Part shown: one piece after another, positions 52,504 through 61,313 of the stretch
Layout of the letters: each line of letters starts with the position of its first letter
How positions within the stretch are numbered: the stretch's first letter is position 1
From: Variovorax sp. OV700
GTDB taxonomy: Bacteria; Pseudomonadota; Gammaproteobacteria; Burkholderiales; Burkholderiaceae_C
Assembly: GCF_900099805.1 (NCBI RefSeq)
Contig: NZ_FNDR01000002.1
Coordinates: 496,001-560,000, forward strand
DNA: 64,000 nt
Direction: 5' to 3'
Program-made: the position numbers and the translations under genes
The notes under the pieces: model-generated
The model's input: the letters and a program-made list of their open reading frames with translations, nothing else
The model's database searches: none
What the model was told of the DNA's origin: nothing

Positions 52504-53948
52504 TGCCGGCCACGCCGGTGCCGACCGTCCTCGTCGTCGACGACGAGGTGCGATCGCAGGACGCGATCCGCCGCACGCTCGACGAGGAGTTCACCGTGCT
52601 GACAGCCAGCGATGCGGACGAGGCCCGCCGTCAGCTCGAGCGCCAGCCGGTCAGCGTGATCTTGTGCGACCAGCGCATGCCCGGCGAGACCGGCGTCACC
52701 TTCCTGAAGGAGGTGCGCGAGCGCTGGCCCGACACGGTGCGCATCGTGATCTCGGGCTATACCGACTCCGAGGACATCATCGCGGGCATCAACGACGCCG
52801 GCATCTACCAGTACCTGCTCAAGCCGTGGATTCCCGACCACTTACTGAGCACGGTGCGCGATGCGGCCGAAGCCCAGATGCTCCAGCGCGACATGAACCG
52901 GCTCGACCTCGAGCTGCGCACCAGCACGCCGGTGCTGCGGCGCCGCGCCGCCACCAAGCTGGAGCGGGCGCGCAGCGCCTTCGACTTCGATCGCATCGAG
53001 CGCGCGGACGGCAGCCCGCTCGACGCGGTGTGCGAGCTGGCGGCACGCGTCGCGCGCTACGATCTCAGCCTGCTGGTGCTGGGAGAGTCGGGCTCCGGCA
53101 AGGAGCTTCTGGCACGCGCGGTGCATTACGCCAGCCCGCGCGCCGGTGGTCCTTTCGTGGTCGAGAACTGCGCCGCCATTCCGGACACGCTGCTCGAGTC
53201 GGAGCTTTTCGGCCACAAGCGCGGTGCATTCACCGGTGCGTTCGAAGACCACGTCGGACTGTTCCAGCGCGCCAACGGCGGCACCGTCTTCCTCGACGAG
53301 ATCGGCGAGACCTCGGCCGCATTCCAGCTGCGCCTGCTGCGCGTGCTCCAGGAGGGCGAGGTGCGGCCCGTGGGTTCGCCGCGCACCGTGCCGGTCGACG
53401 TGCGGGTCATCGCGGCAACGCATCGCAACCTCGAACAACGGGTGCACGAGGGACATTTCCGCGAAGATTTGTTCTACCGCGTCGCCTGCGTAACGCTCAC
53501 GGTGCCGCCGCTGCGCGAGCGCGGCGGAGACATCGGGCCGATCGCGCGGCGGCTGGTGAGCGAGGTGGGCGTGGCGCTGGGGCGGCCCGGCGCGGCGCTC
53601 TCGGACGAGGCGATGGCCTGCCTCATGACCTACCCCTGGCCCGGCAACATACGCGAGCTGCGCAACGAGATCTCGCGCGCGGTGGCGCTGAGCGCCGACG
53701 ACCTGATCGACGGCACCGCCTTCTCGACGCGCGTCCTGCAGGGCCAGGCGGGGCGCACCGCCACCGCGCAATCGCCGTCCCTGCCGGCCAGCGGCACGCT
53801 GGCCGAGCGGCTCGATGCGATCGAGGCCATGCTGCTGCGCGAGACGCTGCTGCGCAACCGCTGGAACAAGACCCGCGTGGCCAAGGAACTGGGACTGTCC
53901 CGGGTCGGCCTGCGCGGCAAGATGGCCCGGTTCGGGCTGGAAGGCTGA
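52500..53948 (+). CDS. hoxA: Sigma54-dependent response regulator HoxA
   Basis: 482 residues. Seen: a receiver domain with VVDDE and Asp57 (ILCDQRMPG); a central AAA+ domain with Walker A LGESGSGKE, the sigma54 loop [16 protein letters not shown] and Walker B GGTVFLDEIGE; a Fis-type HTH at the end (NKTRVAKELGLSRVGLRGKM). In this family the unphosphorylated form activates hydrogenase promoters, and phosphorylation by HoxJ in the absence of H2 turns it off. The start may be the second ATG at 52503. Confidence 0.95.
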   Translation: MMPATPVPTVLVVDDEVRSQDAIRRTLDEEFTVLTASDADEARRQLERQPVSVILCDQRMPGETGVTFLKEVRERWPDTVRIVISGYTDSEDIIAGINDAGIYQYLLKPWIPDHLLSTVRDAAEAQMLQRDMNRLDLELRTSTPVLRRRAATKLERARSAFDFDRIERADGSPLDAVCELAARVARYDLSLLVLGESGSGKELLARAVHYASPRAGGPFVVENCAAIPDTLLESELFGHKRGAFTGAFEDHVGLFQRANGGTVFLDEIGETSAAFQLRLLRVLQEGEVRPVGSPRTVPVDVRVIAATHRNLEQRVHEGHFREDLFYRVACVTLTVPPLRERGGDIGPIARRLVSEVGVALGRPGAALSDEAMACLMTYPWPGNIRELRNEISRAVALSADDLIDGTAFSTRVLQGQAGRTATAQSPSLPASGTLAERLDAIEAMLLRETLLRNRWNKTRVAKELGLSRVGLRGKMARFGLEG

Positions 53949-53952
53949 TTCG

Positions 53953-54969
53953 ATGGACAACACGATGCCGAACTTCAACGTCCTGTGGCTGCAGTCGGGC
54001 GGCTGCGGCGGCTGCAGCATGTCGCTTCTTTGCGCCGACACGGCGGACTTCCACGGCCAGCTGCGCGATGCCGGCATCAACCTGCTGTGGCACCCGTCGC
54101 TGTCGCTCGAAAGCGGCAGCGAACTCATCGAACTGCTCGAGCGCGCCGCCGATGGCCGCCTGCGCGTCGATGCGCTGTGCATCGAAGGCTCGCTGCTGCG
54201 CGGGCCGAACAACACCGGCCGCTTCCATGTCCTGGCGGGCACCGGCATCCCGATGATCGACTGGGTCCGCCGGCTGGCGGCGACGGCGCGGCAGGTGGTG
54301 GCCATCGGCAGCTGCGCGGCATGGGGCGGCATCACCGCTGGAGGGAGCAACCCGACCGATGCCTGCGGCCTCCAGTACGACGACGACCGCCCTGGCGGCC
54401 TGCTCGGCGCGGAATTCCGCTGCGGCAGCGGCCTGCCGGTCATCAACGTGGCGGGCTGCCCGACCCATCCCGGATGGGTGATCGACAGTCTCATGGCATT
54501 GGCCGCCGGCCAGTTCTCCGCCGCCGACCTCGACCCGCTGAACCGGCCGCGGTTCTATGCCGACCAGCTGGTGCACCACGGCTGCACCCGCAACGAGTAC
54601 TACGAGTTCAAGGCCAGCGCCGAAAAGCCCTCGGACCTGGGCTGCATGATGGAGCACATGGGCTGCAAGGGCACGCAGGTGCATGCCGACTGCAACACGC
54701 GGCTGTGGAACGGAGAAGGCTCCTGCACGCGCGGCGGCTACGCCTGCATCGCCTGCACCGAGCCGGGCTTCCAGGAGCCCGGGCACCCGTTCCACGAGAC
54801 GCCCAAGATCGCCGGCATTCCGATCGGCCTGCCGACCGACATGCCCAAGGCCTGGTTCGTCGCGCTGGCGTCGCTGTCGAAGTCGGCCACGCCCAAGCGC
54901 GTGAAAGCCAACGCCACGGCGGACCACCTCCAGGTGGCGCCTGCGGTGCGCAAGACCCGCCTGCGCTAG
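53953..54969 (+). CDS. hoxB: H2-sensing regulatory hydrogenase, small subunit
   Basis: 338 residues. Seen: no Tat signal, so it stays in the cytoplasm; proximal cluster cysteines in SGGCGGCSMSLL and GSCAAWGG, i.e. the ordinary four-Cys [4Fe-4S] pattern rather than the six-Cys type of HoxK; medial and distal cluster cysteines in HGCTRNEYYEF, LGCMMEHMGCKG and YACIACTE. A C-terminal extension of about 55 residues, needed in the studied homologue for binding the kinase HoxJ and dimer formation, is present (KSATPKRVKANATADHLQ). Confidence 0.95.
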   Translation: MDNTMPNFNVLWLQSGGCGGCSMSLLCADTADFHGQLRDAGINLLWHPSLSLESGSELIELLERAADGRLRVDALCIEGSLLRGPNNTGRFHVLAGTGIPMIDWVRRLAATARQVVAIGSCAAWGGITAGGSNPTDACGLQYDDDRPGGLLGAEFRCGSGLPVINVAGCPTHPGWVIDSLMALAAGQFSAADLDPLNRPRFYADQLVHHGCTRNEYYEFKASAEKPSDLGCMMEHMGCKGTQVHADCNTRLWNGEGSCTRGGYACIACTEPGFQEPGHPFHETPKIAGIPIGLPTDMPKAWFVALASLSKSATPKRVKANATADHLQVAPAVRKTRLR

Positions 54970-54978
54970 CCTGCCGCC

Positions 54979-56436
54979 ATGACACGCCTGCTGGTCGGTC
55001 CTTTCAACCGCGTCGAGGGAGACCTGGAGGTCACGCTCGACATCGAGGATGGACGCGTGTCGTCCGCCCGCGTGAACTCGCCGATGTACCGCGGCTTCGA
55101 GCAGATCCTGCAGGGCAAGCGGCCGCACGATGCGCTGGTCTACGTGCCGCGCATCTGCGGCATCTGCTCGGTGTCGCAGTCGGTCGCCTCGGCCCGCGCG
55201 CTCGCCGACATGGGCGGCCTGTGCATGCCGCCCAACGGGCAGCATGTGACCAACGTGATTCTGGCCACCGAGAACATGGCCGACCACCTGACGCATTTCT
55301 ACCTATTCTTCATGCCCGACTTCACGCGGGCCGTGTACGCCGGACAGCCATGGCACGCCGAAGCCCTGCGCCGCTTCGACCCCACCACCGGCGAGCAGGC
55401 GCGCCAGGCCATCGCGGCGCGGCAGCGCTGGTTCACGATGCTCGGCCTCCTGGCCGGCAAGTGGCCGCACACGCAGAGCATCGAGCCCGGCGGTTCCACG
55501 CGGGCCGTCGATGGCGCCGAGCGCACGCGGCTGCTGGCACGCATGCGCGAGTTCCGGCGCTTTCTGGAGCAACAGCTGTTTGCCGCGCCACTGGAGCAGG
55601 TGCTCTCGCTCGCGAGCTCCGACGAGCTGTGGGACTGGGATGCCCGGGCGCCGCTGCGAGGCGATTTAAGGATGTTCCTGGCCATTGCGCGAGACACCGG
55701 CCTGATGGGTCTGGGCAGCGGGCCGGGCCGCTACCTGAGCTACGGCGCCTACCCCCAACCCGACGCCGCGTTCGTGTTCCCGCGCGGCGTCTGGCGCGCC
55801 GACGGCAGCGGCCTCGGCCCCCTCGACGAGAGCGGCATCCGCGAGGACGCAACGCATGCATGGCTTGCCGACGACGGCGGTCCGCGTCACCCCCGCGAAG
55901 GCCTGACGGTGCCCGCCGGCGACAAGCCGGGCGCCTACACCTGGAACAAGGCACCCCGGCTCGCCGGCGAGGTGGTCGAAACCGGCGCGATCGCGCGGCA
56001 GCTCGCCGCCGGCCATCCCCTCGTGCGCGACATGGTGGGACGCCATGGCGGCACCGTCTTCACGCGCGTGCTGGCACGCCTGCTGGAGCTTGCGCGGGTG
56101 GTGCCGCTGATGGAGCAGTGGATGCTCGCACTGGAGCCCGGCGAGCCGTACTGCGCCAGCGGCGCGGTGCCCGACGAGGGCACTGGCGTCGGCTTGAGCG
56201 AAGCGGCACGCGGCAGCCTCGGGCACTGGATCTCGGTGCGGCGCGGCCATATCGAGAATTACCAGATCGTTGCGCCGACCACCTGGAACTTCTCGCCACG
56301 AGACGCTGCCGGCACGCCAGGTGCACTGGAGAGTGCACTCGAAGGCGCGCCGGTGCGCGAGGGCGAGACGACGCCCGTCTCGGTGCAGCACATCGTGCGT
56401 TCCTTCGATCCGTGCATGGTCTGCACCGTCCACTGA
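54979..56436 (+). CDS. hoxC: H2-sensing regulatory hydrogenase, large subunit
   Basis: 485 residues with the Ni-Fe site: RICGICSVSQS (Cys60, Cys63) and C-terminal DPCMVCTVH (Cys479, Cys482). It ends with His485, with no tail to be cut off, as known for H2 sensors. Ile62 and Phe110, the bulky pair that narrows the gas channel and keeps O2 out in Cupriavidus HoxC, are both present at the same numbers. The enzyme turns over slowly and reports H2 to HoxJ. Confidence 0.96.
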   Translation: MTRLLVGPFNRVEGDLEVTLDIEDGRVSSARVNSPMYRGFEQILQGKRPHDALVYVPRICGICSVSQSVASARALADMGGLCMPPNGQHVTNVILATENMADHLTHFYLFFMPDFTRAVYAGQPWHAEALRRFDPTTGEQARQAIAARQRWFTMLGLLAGKWPHTQSIEPGGSTRAVDGAERTRLLARMREFRRFLEQQLFAAPLEQVLSLASSDELWDWDARAPLRGDLRMFLAIARDTGLMGLGSGPGRYLSYGAYPQPDAAFVFPRGVWRADGSGLGPLDESGIREDATHAWLADDGGPRHPREGLTVPAGDKPGAYTWNKAPRLAGEVVETGAIARQLAAGHPLVRDMVGRHGGTVFTRVLARLLELARVVPLMEQWMLALEPGEPYCASGAVPDEGTGVGLSEAARGSLGHWISVRRGHIENYQIVAPTTWNFSPRDAAGTPGALESALEGAPVREGETTPVSVQHIVRSFDPCMVCTVH

Positions 56437-57776
56437 TGCCGCCGCGCCGCACCGAACGCCCCAAGGCGGCGCCGCACGGCGTGGACGACGCCACCTGGCT
56501 GGACGTGATCCAGAAGATGGACGAGGTCTACTCGCAGCTGGTGCACGACGAGACCGAACTCGAGAAGAAGAACGAGGAACTCGAGCAATCGCAGCAGTTC
56601 ATCTTCAGCGTGCTGTCCGCCATGTCGGACGTGCTGCTGGTCTGCACCGAAAAGGGCGAGATCGAGGAGACGAACGCGGCCTTGTGCGAACTGGTCGGCC
56701 GCAGCGATGCCGACCTGCGCGGTACCTCCCTCCTCGCCCTGCTGGCGGACGCCGGCAGCATCGCGCGGGCGCATGCGGTGCTGATGAATGCCAGCCCCAC
56801 CCGGCGCGGCGAGACGATCGAGTTGAACCTCCTGGCCGCCGATGGAAGCAGCGTGCCGGTCGACGCCAACTGCACGCCGCGCGCCACGCCTTCGGGCCGC
56901 CGTGTCGGCACGGTGTTCGTCGCCCGCCCGACGGCCGAGCTGCGCCGCGCCTACCAGGAGCTGCGCTCTGCGCACGACGCGCTCAAGCAGACCCAGCAGC
57001 AGCTCCTGCATTCGGAAAAGATGGCGTCGCTGGGCCGGCTGGTGGCGGGCGTCGCGCACGAACTCAACAACCCGATCAGCTTCGTGCTCGGCAACGTGCA
57101 TGCGCTGAGTCGCTACAGCGACAAGCTGCGCACCTACATGGCGGCCGTTCACGAAGGCAAGGACCCGCAGACCTTGCTTGAGCTGCGCACCCGGCTGCGC
57201 ATCGAGCATCTGCTGGACGACCTGCCCTCCCTGATCGAAGGCACGCTGGAGGGTGCGCAGCGCACCGCAGCTATCGTGAACGGCTTGAAGCGGTTCTCGG
57301 CGATGGATCCGGAAGAGCGGGAACGAGTGGATCTCAACGACGTCGCCGAACGTGCCATTCTCTGGGTGTCCAAGGGCTCCGCGCAGCCGCTGAAGGTCGA
57401 TTGGCAGCCGACCTCGCCCTGCGTGGTCGCAGGCAGCCTCGGACAATTGCAGCAGGTCGTGATGAACCTGATCCAGAACGCCGTGGATGCGGCCAGCACG
57501 GCCCAGCCTCCGCGCGCGCCGCATCTGTGGATCCAGGCCCGGGCCGGCTCCACGAGCAACCTACTTTCCGTGCGCGACAACGGACCGGGCATTGCGCCGG
57601 AATTGCTGTCCCGGATCTTCGATCCGTTCTTCACCACCAAGCCAGTCGGCAAAGGCACCGGGCTTGGCCTTTCGATCAGCTACGGGATCATCGATCAGCA
57701 CGGCGGAACGTTGAGCGTTCGCAATCACCCGGGAGGCGGCGCGGAGTTCACGGTCGAACTGCCTGCGGTGAAGTGA
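56436..57776 (+). CDS. hoxJ: Hydrogenase sensor histidine kinase HoxJ
   Basis: 446 residues, soluble. Seen: a coiled-coil start (DEVYSQLVHDETELEKKNEELEQ), a PAS domain (about 52-165) that in the homologue binds the HoxBC dimer, the H-box GVAHELNNPISF with His208, N-box NLIQNAVDA, and G-boxes DNGPGIAPE and GKGTGLGLSIS, all intact. It phosphorylates HoxA when no H2 is sensed. In the C. necator H16 laboratory strain HoxJ is inactive through a point mutation; here no damage is visible. Overlaps the hoxC stop by one base. Confidence 0.94.
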   Translation: MPPRRTERPKAAPHGVDDATWLDVIQKMDEVYSQLVHDETELEKKNEELEQSQQFIFSVLSAMSDVLLVCTEKGEIEETNAALCELVGRSDADLRGTSLLALLADAGSIARAHAVLMNASPTRRGETIELNLLAADGSSVPVDANCTPRATPSGRRVGTVFVARPTAELRRAYQELRSAHDALKQTQQQLLHSEKMASLGRLVAGVAHELNNPISFVLGNVHALSRYSDKLRTYMAAVHEGKDPQTLLELRTRLRIEHLLDDLPSLIEGTLEGAQRTAAIVNGLKRFSAMDPEERERVDLNDVAERAILWVSKGSAQPLKVDWQPTSPCVVAGSLGQLQQVVMNLIQNAVDAASTAQPPRAPHLWIQARAGSTSNLLSVRDNGPGIAPELLSRIFDPFFTTKPVGKGTGLGLSISYGIIDQHGGTLSVRNHPGGGAEFTVELPAVK

Positions 57777-57834
57777 GGGCGCTGAGGCTTGCCGGGTCAG
57801 TGAAGCCCCTTCTGATGCGACCTGGGACTAGAAC

Positions 57835-59205
57835 CTAACGCACGCTGTCCCCTGCCAAGGCGTCAGGAGAGAAATGCTTCTCAGGCAAGGGTTGGGGCAA
57901 CATGCGGTATTGCTCCTTGGAGGAGTTCATCAATTCGGCGATGAAATACGTTCCCGACAGCAGATCGTAGGTGCCCCAGGCGGTGCCTACGACCGCGGGA
58001 ATATCGGGCATCGCAACGGGAATGGAAAAAGGCATGCGCCAGAGTTGTCCATTTGCGTCCCAGCGATCGGCGAGAACCGGCCACCAGCTGTCCTCATCGA
58101 TGTAGTAGCGGCTCTTCGTGGAAGTGTGACGCTGCCCTGGCTTCAGCTCGGCCTCCACAACCCAAACGCGGTGCAGTTCCCAGCGGACATGCTCAGGCTG
58201 AAGATGGTGCGCGCCCAGCACATCGGTGTCCTTCGTTGGCACGAGAAGCCGGTTTGAGTTGTATGGGATATACATCTCCTTCTTGCCCACCAACTTCCAA
58301 TCGAAGCGATCCAACCGGGTCGCAAAGGTCTCGATCTCATCGAATGTCACGATGCCTGCTGACGTGGGATGTGGCGTGTCACAACAAGAGTTGGGCAGCT
58401 TGCGGACACGTCGCTGTCCCGTCAAGTAGACCCAGGTCGCGGTCTTGCTCTCATCGACGAGAAGGTGCCCAAGGATCGCTTCCCCAGCCCGCAGAGCCGG
58501 GCCCGAAGTGGCAACTCGCACCATCCAGTAAGCGCCATCGAAGTTCTCTGCCGAACCTTCCCGGTAGTAATAGGGTGCAACGTTATCGACATTCACTGTG
58601 TGCACCAGAACCGGACGGCCATCCGCAGTCACCTGGTAGCCACTGCTTTGCTGATTCCACGCTGCACCGCGCCAACGGACCTGGGTGTTCAACATCACTT
58701 CGGCCCCGGTCTTCGGAATCGGAAACGGGATGCCTCCATACGCGCCCTTGGTTACCGGGCCGGCGGATGCTTCTTGAACAGTGGCTCGTGTCGCATTCTG
58801 GAAGGTGTTGTCGTACATCCATTGCGGAGCCGCGGCAGTGCGATGCGTGGGGTACACATCCACCCGAAAACTGTCAGGATACTTTCGAAGCATGACCTTT
58901 GTACCCTCCGTCAGCTTGTCGGCAAACTGATCCATATTCTTGGCCGTGACTTGCAGCGTCGCTTTCTCGGATGCAAAAGGATCTGTCCTGCGGCCGCCGT
59001 TGCGGAAATCCTGTGTCGCTGCCGTCAGGCCGCCAGTCCATGCCGGGATGGAGCCGTCACGGTTGCCGGCTCGCTCGGCTCCCAGGGGGGTCAGCTCGCC
59101 CTTGAGCTTGGCAGCCTCGGCGGCGCTCACACCGGCTTGGGCAGCCCCGACGAAGGAGAGCACAGCGAGAATGGCAGCGCTCCGTTTGATCGTGGTCAAT
59201 GTCAT
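57835..59205 (-). CDS. DUF1329 outer-membrane lipoprotein-like exported protein
   Basis: 456 residues. Seen: signal peptide (AAILAVLSFVGAAQA) near residue 25, ELTPLGAERAGNRDGSIPAWTGGL, characteristic of DUF1329, then a LolA/LolB-like barrel with NRLLVPTKDTDVLGAHHLQPEHVRWELHRVW and HTSTKSRYYIDEDSWWPVLADRWD. The fold suggests lipid or hydrophobic ligand handling in the periplasm. It is co-transcribed with the DUF1302 gene (22-base gap) and divergent from an RND-type exporter, a gene set found together in many proteobacteria. Confidence 0.9.
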   Translation of the reverse strand: MTLTTIKRSAAILAVLSFVGAAQAGVSAAEAAKLKGELTPLGAERAGNRDGSIPAWTGGLTAATQDFRNGGRRTDPFASEKATLQVTAKNMDQFADKLTEGTKVMLRKYPDSFRVDVYPTHRTAAAPQWMYDNTFQNATRATVQEASAGPVTKGAYGGIPFPIPKTGAEVMLNTQVRWRGAAWNQQSSGYQVTADGRPVLVHTVNVDNVAPYYYREGSAENFDGAYWMVRVATSGPALRAGEAILGHLLVDESKTATWVYLTGQRRVRKLPNSCCDTPHPTSAGIVTFDEIETFATRLDRFDWKLVGKKEMYIPYNSNRLLVPTKDTDVLGAHHLQPEHVRWELHRVWVVEAELKPGQRHTSTKSRYYIDEDSWWPVLADRWDANGQLWRMPFSIPVAMPDIPAVVGTAWGTYDLLSGTYFIAELMNSSKEQYRMLPQPLPEKHFSPDALAGDSVR

Positions 59206-59227
59206 GGAAATGTCCTTGTGGAAGATG

Positions 59228-60910
59228 TTAGAAGGTGCGACTCATCGAGAGAGCGGCGAAATCACGACCGCGCAGGAACTGGCGATAGGAGAAATTGTTC
59301 TCCGCGTCCAACAACGTCCCCTTGGGCCCGAAGAACCGCGTGTAGGCCAGGCTGAACTTCCACACCCCGAGATATGTGCCGTTCAGACCTACAGTGAGGT
59401 CGCCACCGTTCTCCGGAGGCATGGCGACACCCAGCGCGCGTGAGCGAGAGCCCTTGGGGCTATAGCCGATGCCGATGGGAACGCCAATATCCAGTCCGGA
59501 GACGACCTGCCGATACAACGGCTCGAATTGCATGCGCAGCGCGACGGCGTCGCGGGTGGAGTTGGCATCTACCGCGCCGGGGTTCTTGCTGACCGACAGA
59601 ACACGGTTCCAGGCAATCTCGCCCAGGAACGTCGCCTCGTTGAAGAGCGACGTGCGCGGGACAGTCCACAGCACATTGAAATTGAGGTGTGCCGTCTTTC
59701 CGACCGCATAGGCCGGGTTGTCGCTGTTATTGCTCGCCGGCCCGCCAAAGAAAGACTTGTCTACGGCACCGCTGCTGCTGGCGAGATCCTGGTTGTGGCG
59801 GATCGATCCTTCGACGGCCAGATTGACATCTCCGAAGGTGCGTGAAGCGCTCGCGCCAAGTGCCGTGATCCCCTGGGGATACACCAGCCGGTAGCTGAGC
59901 GGACCCGGGATGACGCCGCCGAAGGCGCTGGGCGCCATTCCAACGGAGATGACCTGCTGGAAGGTCTTTTCATGGAAGCGGATCAGATACAGGCCATAGT
60001 CCGTCTCGTCGGAGCGCAGCCGTAGCTGGATACCGCCCTGGCCACTGTTGCGTGCGCGCTGGTCGTCCAGGCGCGGGGCATTTGCCGCGAAGGGACTGCC
60101 CGGCCCCGCGAGCAGAAGTCGCTCCGCACCTTCAGGATTGGTATCCACTCCCGAAAAGTAGCTCCCGGCTGCCGGCAGACGATTGGGGCGCCACTTGAAC
60201 TGGTAATACGCACCGACCGAGAAGGACGGAGTGATCTGGAACTGAGCCGATACCTGCGGCACCGGACGAATCGCCTCCTTGAACTGCGTATTCGGGACGG
60301 ATACGAGCTTGGTCACGTCGACCGGGTTCATGCCGCCCGCGATGGCGTTGTTTCCGAAGAACAGGCTTTCACCCCAGACCAGACTGTGCTGTCCGAACCT
60401 CACCGTGGTCCGAACGGAACCGATGTCGAAGCCGCCGAACAAGAATCCGTCCAGCGCCTCAAGCTTGCGGCCATGCAACCGCCGCGTCGTGTTCGTGAAT
60501 GCGTTGAACGGTACCGAAGCCTGATTGGGAAACGCCCCGCCGGAGAACCCGGGGTTGTCGTTCGCCCGGTTGTAGACGTCGTCGTACCAGCCAGCTGCGC
60601 TGAAGCGCAGGCCGAAGCGTTTCGCGTACACAGCGTCGAACTCGGAAAGCAGGTCGAGACGATTCGAGACCAGGCCCTTGTTGAAGTTGCGGTCTCCGTC
60701 ATCGTTGTTCGGACGGCTGAGCAAGGCTGCATCTTGCCGTTGCAGACGGGCGGCGGCGCTGTACTTGACCGTGTTGTCCCATCGAACACTGAGATCGGGG
60801 TTCCCCGTATCGAACTCGACGGCGAAGGCGTTGGCTCCGGCTACGCATGCGGTCGCCCCCAGCGCAAGCCGCCGCAGTTTTGCGGACGACGGCAGACGAT
60901 TTCTTTTCAC
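59228..60910 (-). CDS. DUF1302 outer-membrane beta-barrel protein
   Basis: 560 residues from a GTG at 60910, which has GAGGAG 6 bases upstream; an ATG at 60979 lies before this site. Seen: signal peptide ending NAFA-VEF near 34, then FDTGNPDLSVRWDNTVKYSAAARL, the DUF1302 start, many alternating strands and a C-terminal Phe (ALSMSRTF) expected of an outer-membrane barrel. It is likely the outer-membrane part of an export path with the RND protein. Regulation unknown; the 400-base divergent region ahead of it holds the promoters. Confidence 0.9.
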   Translation of the reverse strand: MKRNRLPSSAKLRRLALGATACVAGANAFAVEFDTGNPDLSVRWDNTVKYSAAARLQRQDAALLSRPNNDDGDRNFNKGLVSNRLDLLSEFDAVYAKRFGLRFSAAGWYDDVYNRANDNPGFSGGAFPNQASVPFNAFTNTTRRLHGRKLEALDGFLFGGFDIGSVRTTVRFGQHSLVWGESLFFGNNAIAGGMNPVDVTKLVSVPNTQFKEAIRPVPQVSAQFQITPSFSVGAYYQFKWRPNRLPAAGSYFSGVDTNPEGAERLLLAGPGSPFAANAPRLDDQRARNSGQGGIQLRLRSDETDYGLYLIRFHEKTFQQVISVGMAPSAFGGVIPGPLSYRLVYPQGITALGASASRTFGDVNLAVEGSIRHNQDLASSSGAVDKSFFGGPASNNSDNPAYAVGKTAHLNFNVLWTVPRTSLFNEATFLGEIAWNRVLSVSKNPGAVDANSTRDAVALRMQFEPLYRQVVSGLDIGVPIGIGYSPKGSRSRALGVAMPPENGGDLTVGLNGTYLGVWKFSLAYTRFFGPKGTLLDAENNFSYRQFLRGRDFAALSMSRTF

Positions 60911-61313
60911 TTGGATCTCCTCGTTGGTGTACTGGAAGTGCTTGATCGCGTCGGTACCGGAAGCCACGTTCCGGCGCACCGCAGCTGGGCCTCGTTCAGC
61001 GCGGCCGATGTAGGCCGAGCTAATTACAAAACTGTACGTATCGAATCATCAAACGCGATGTGGTGTTTACCCCAAGAGCGACGAACTAGTTGTCGAGTGC
61101 ATTCCCGATTGACGCTGCAAACATCAGAACCTAATATCAGCTACGCGACGATTCGTCTCGTTTCTTAACGACAATCTCGTGGAGTGGCTCCGAGCCGCCC
61201 CCCAAAAAAAGCAATGGAGACGTTCAAGTGAGTTCCAGACAATGTCCTGTGCCGCAACTGCCCTGCGGCTATTCCCGGACGGGAAGGCGCTCGCGCGTGC
61301 AAGAGATCGCGGC
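60911..61313. other. Divergent control region of the DUF1302 and YCF48 genes
   Basis: About 400 bases without a supported gene, noticeably richer in A/T (60900-60960, 61020-61170) than its surroundings. It must hold both divergent promoters; no single strong -10/-35 pair or known operator stood out. Confidence 0.45.

Noticed and set aside
53985..56435. A 1263-codon plus-strand reading ending in HoxJ that could look like a giant fusion kinase
   Set aside because: The first 817 codons run out of frame through hoxB and hoxC; only the part from ATG 56436 is HoxJ-like.
56404..56436. HoxC lacking a C-terminal tail seen as truncation
   Set aside because: H2-sensing hydrogenases naturally end at the His after the second CxxC and need no protease.
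57777..57834. A possible hairpin terminator after hoxJ (GGCTT...AAGCC)
   Set aside because: Only five base pairs with a 12-base loop and no T run follow; not convincing.
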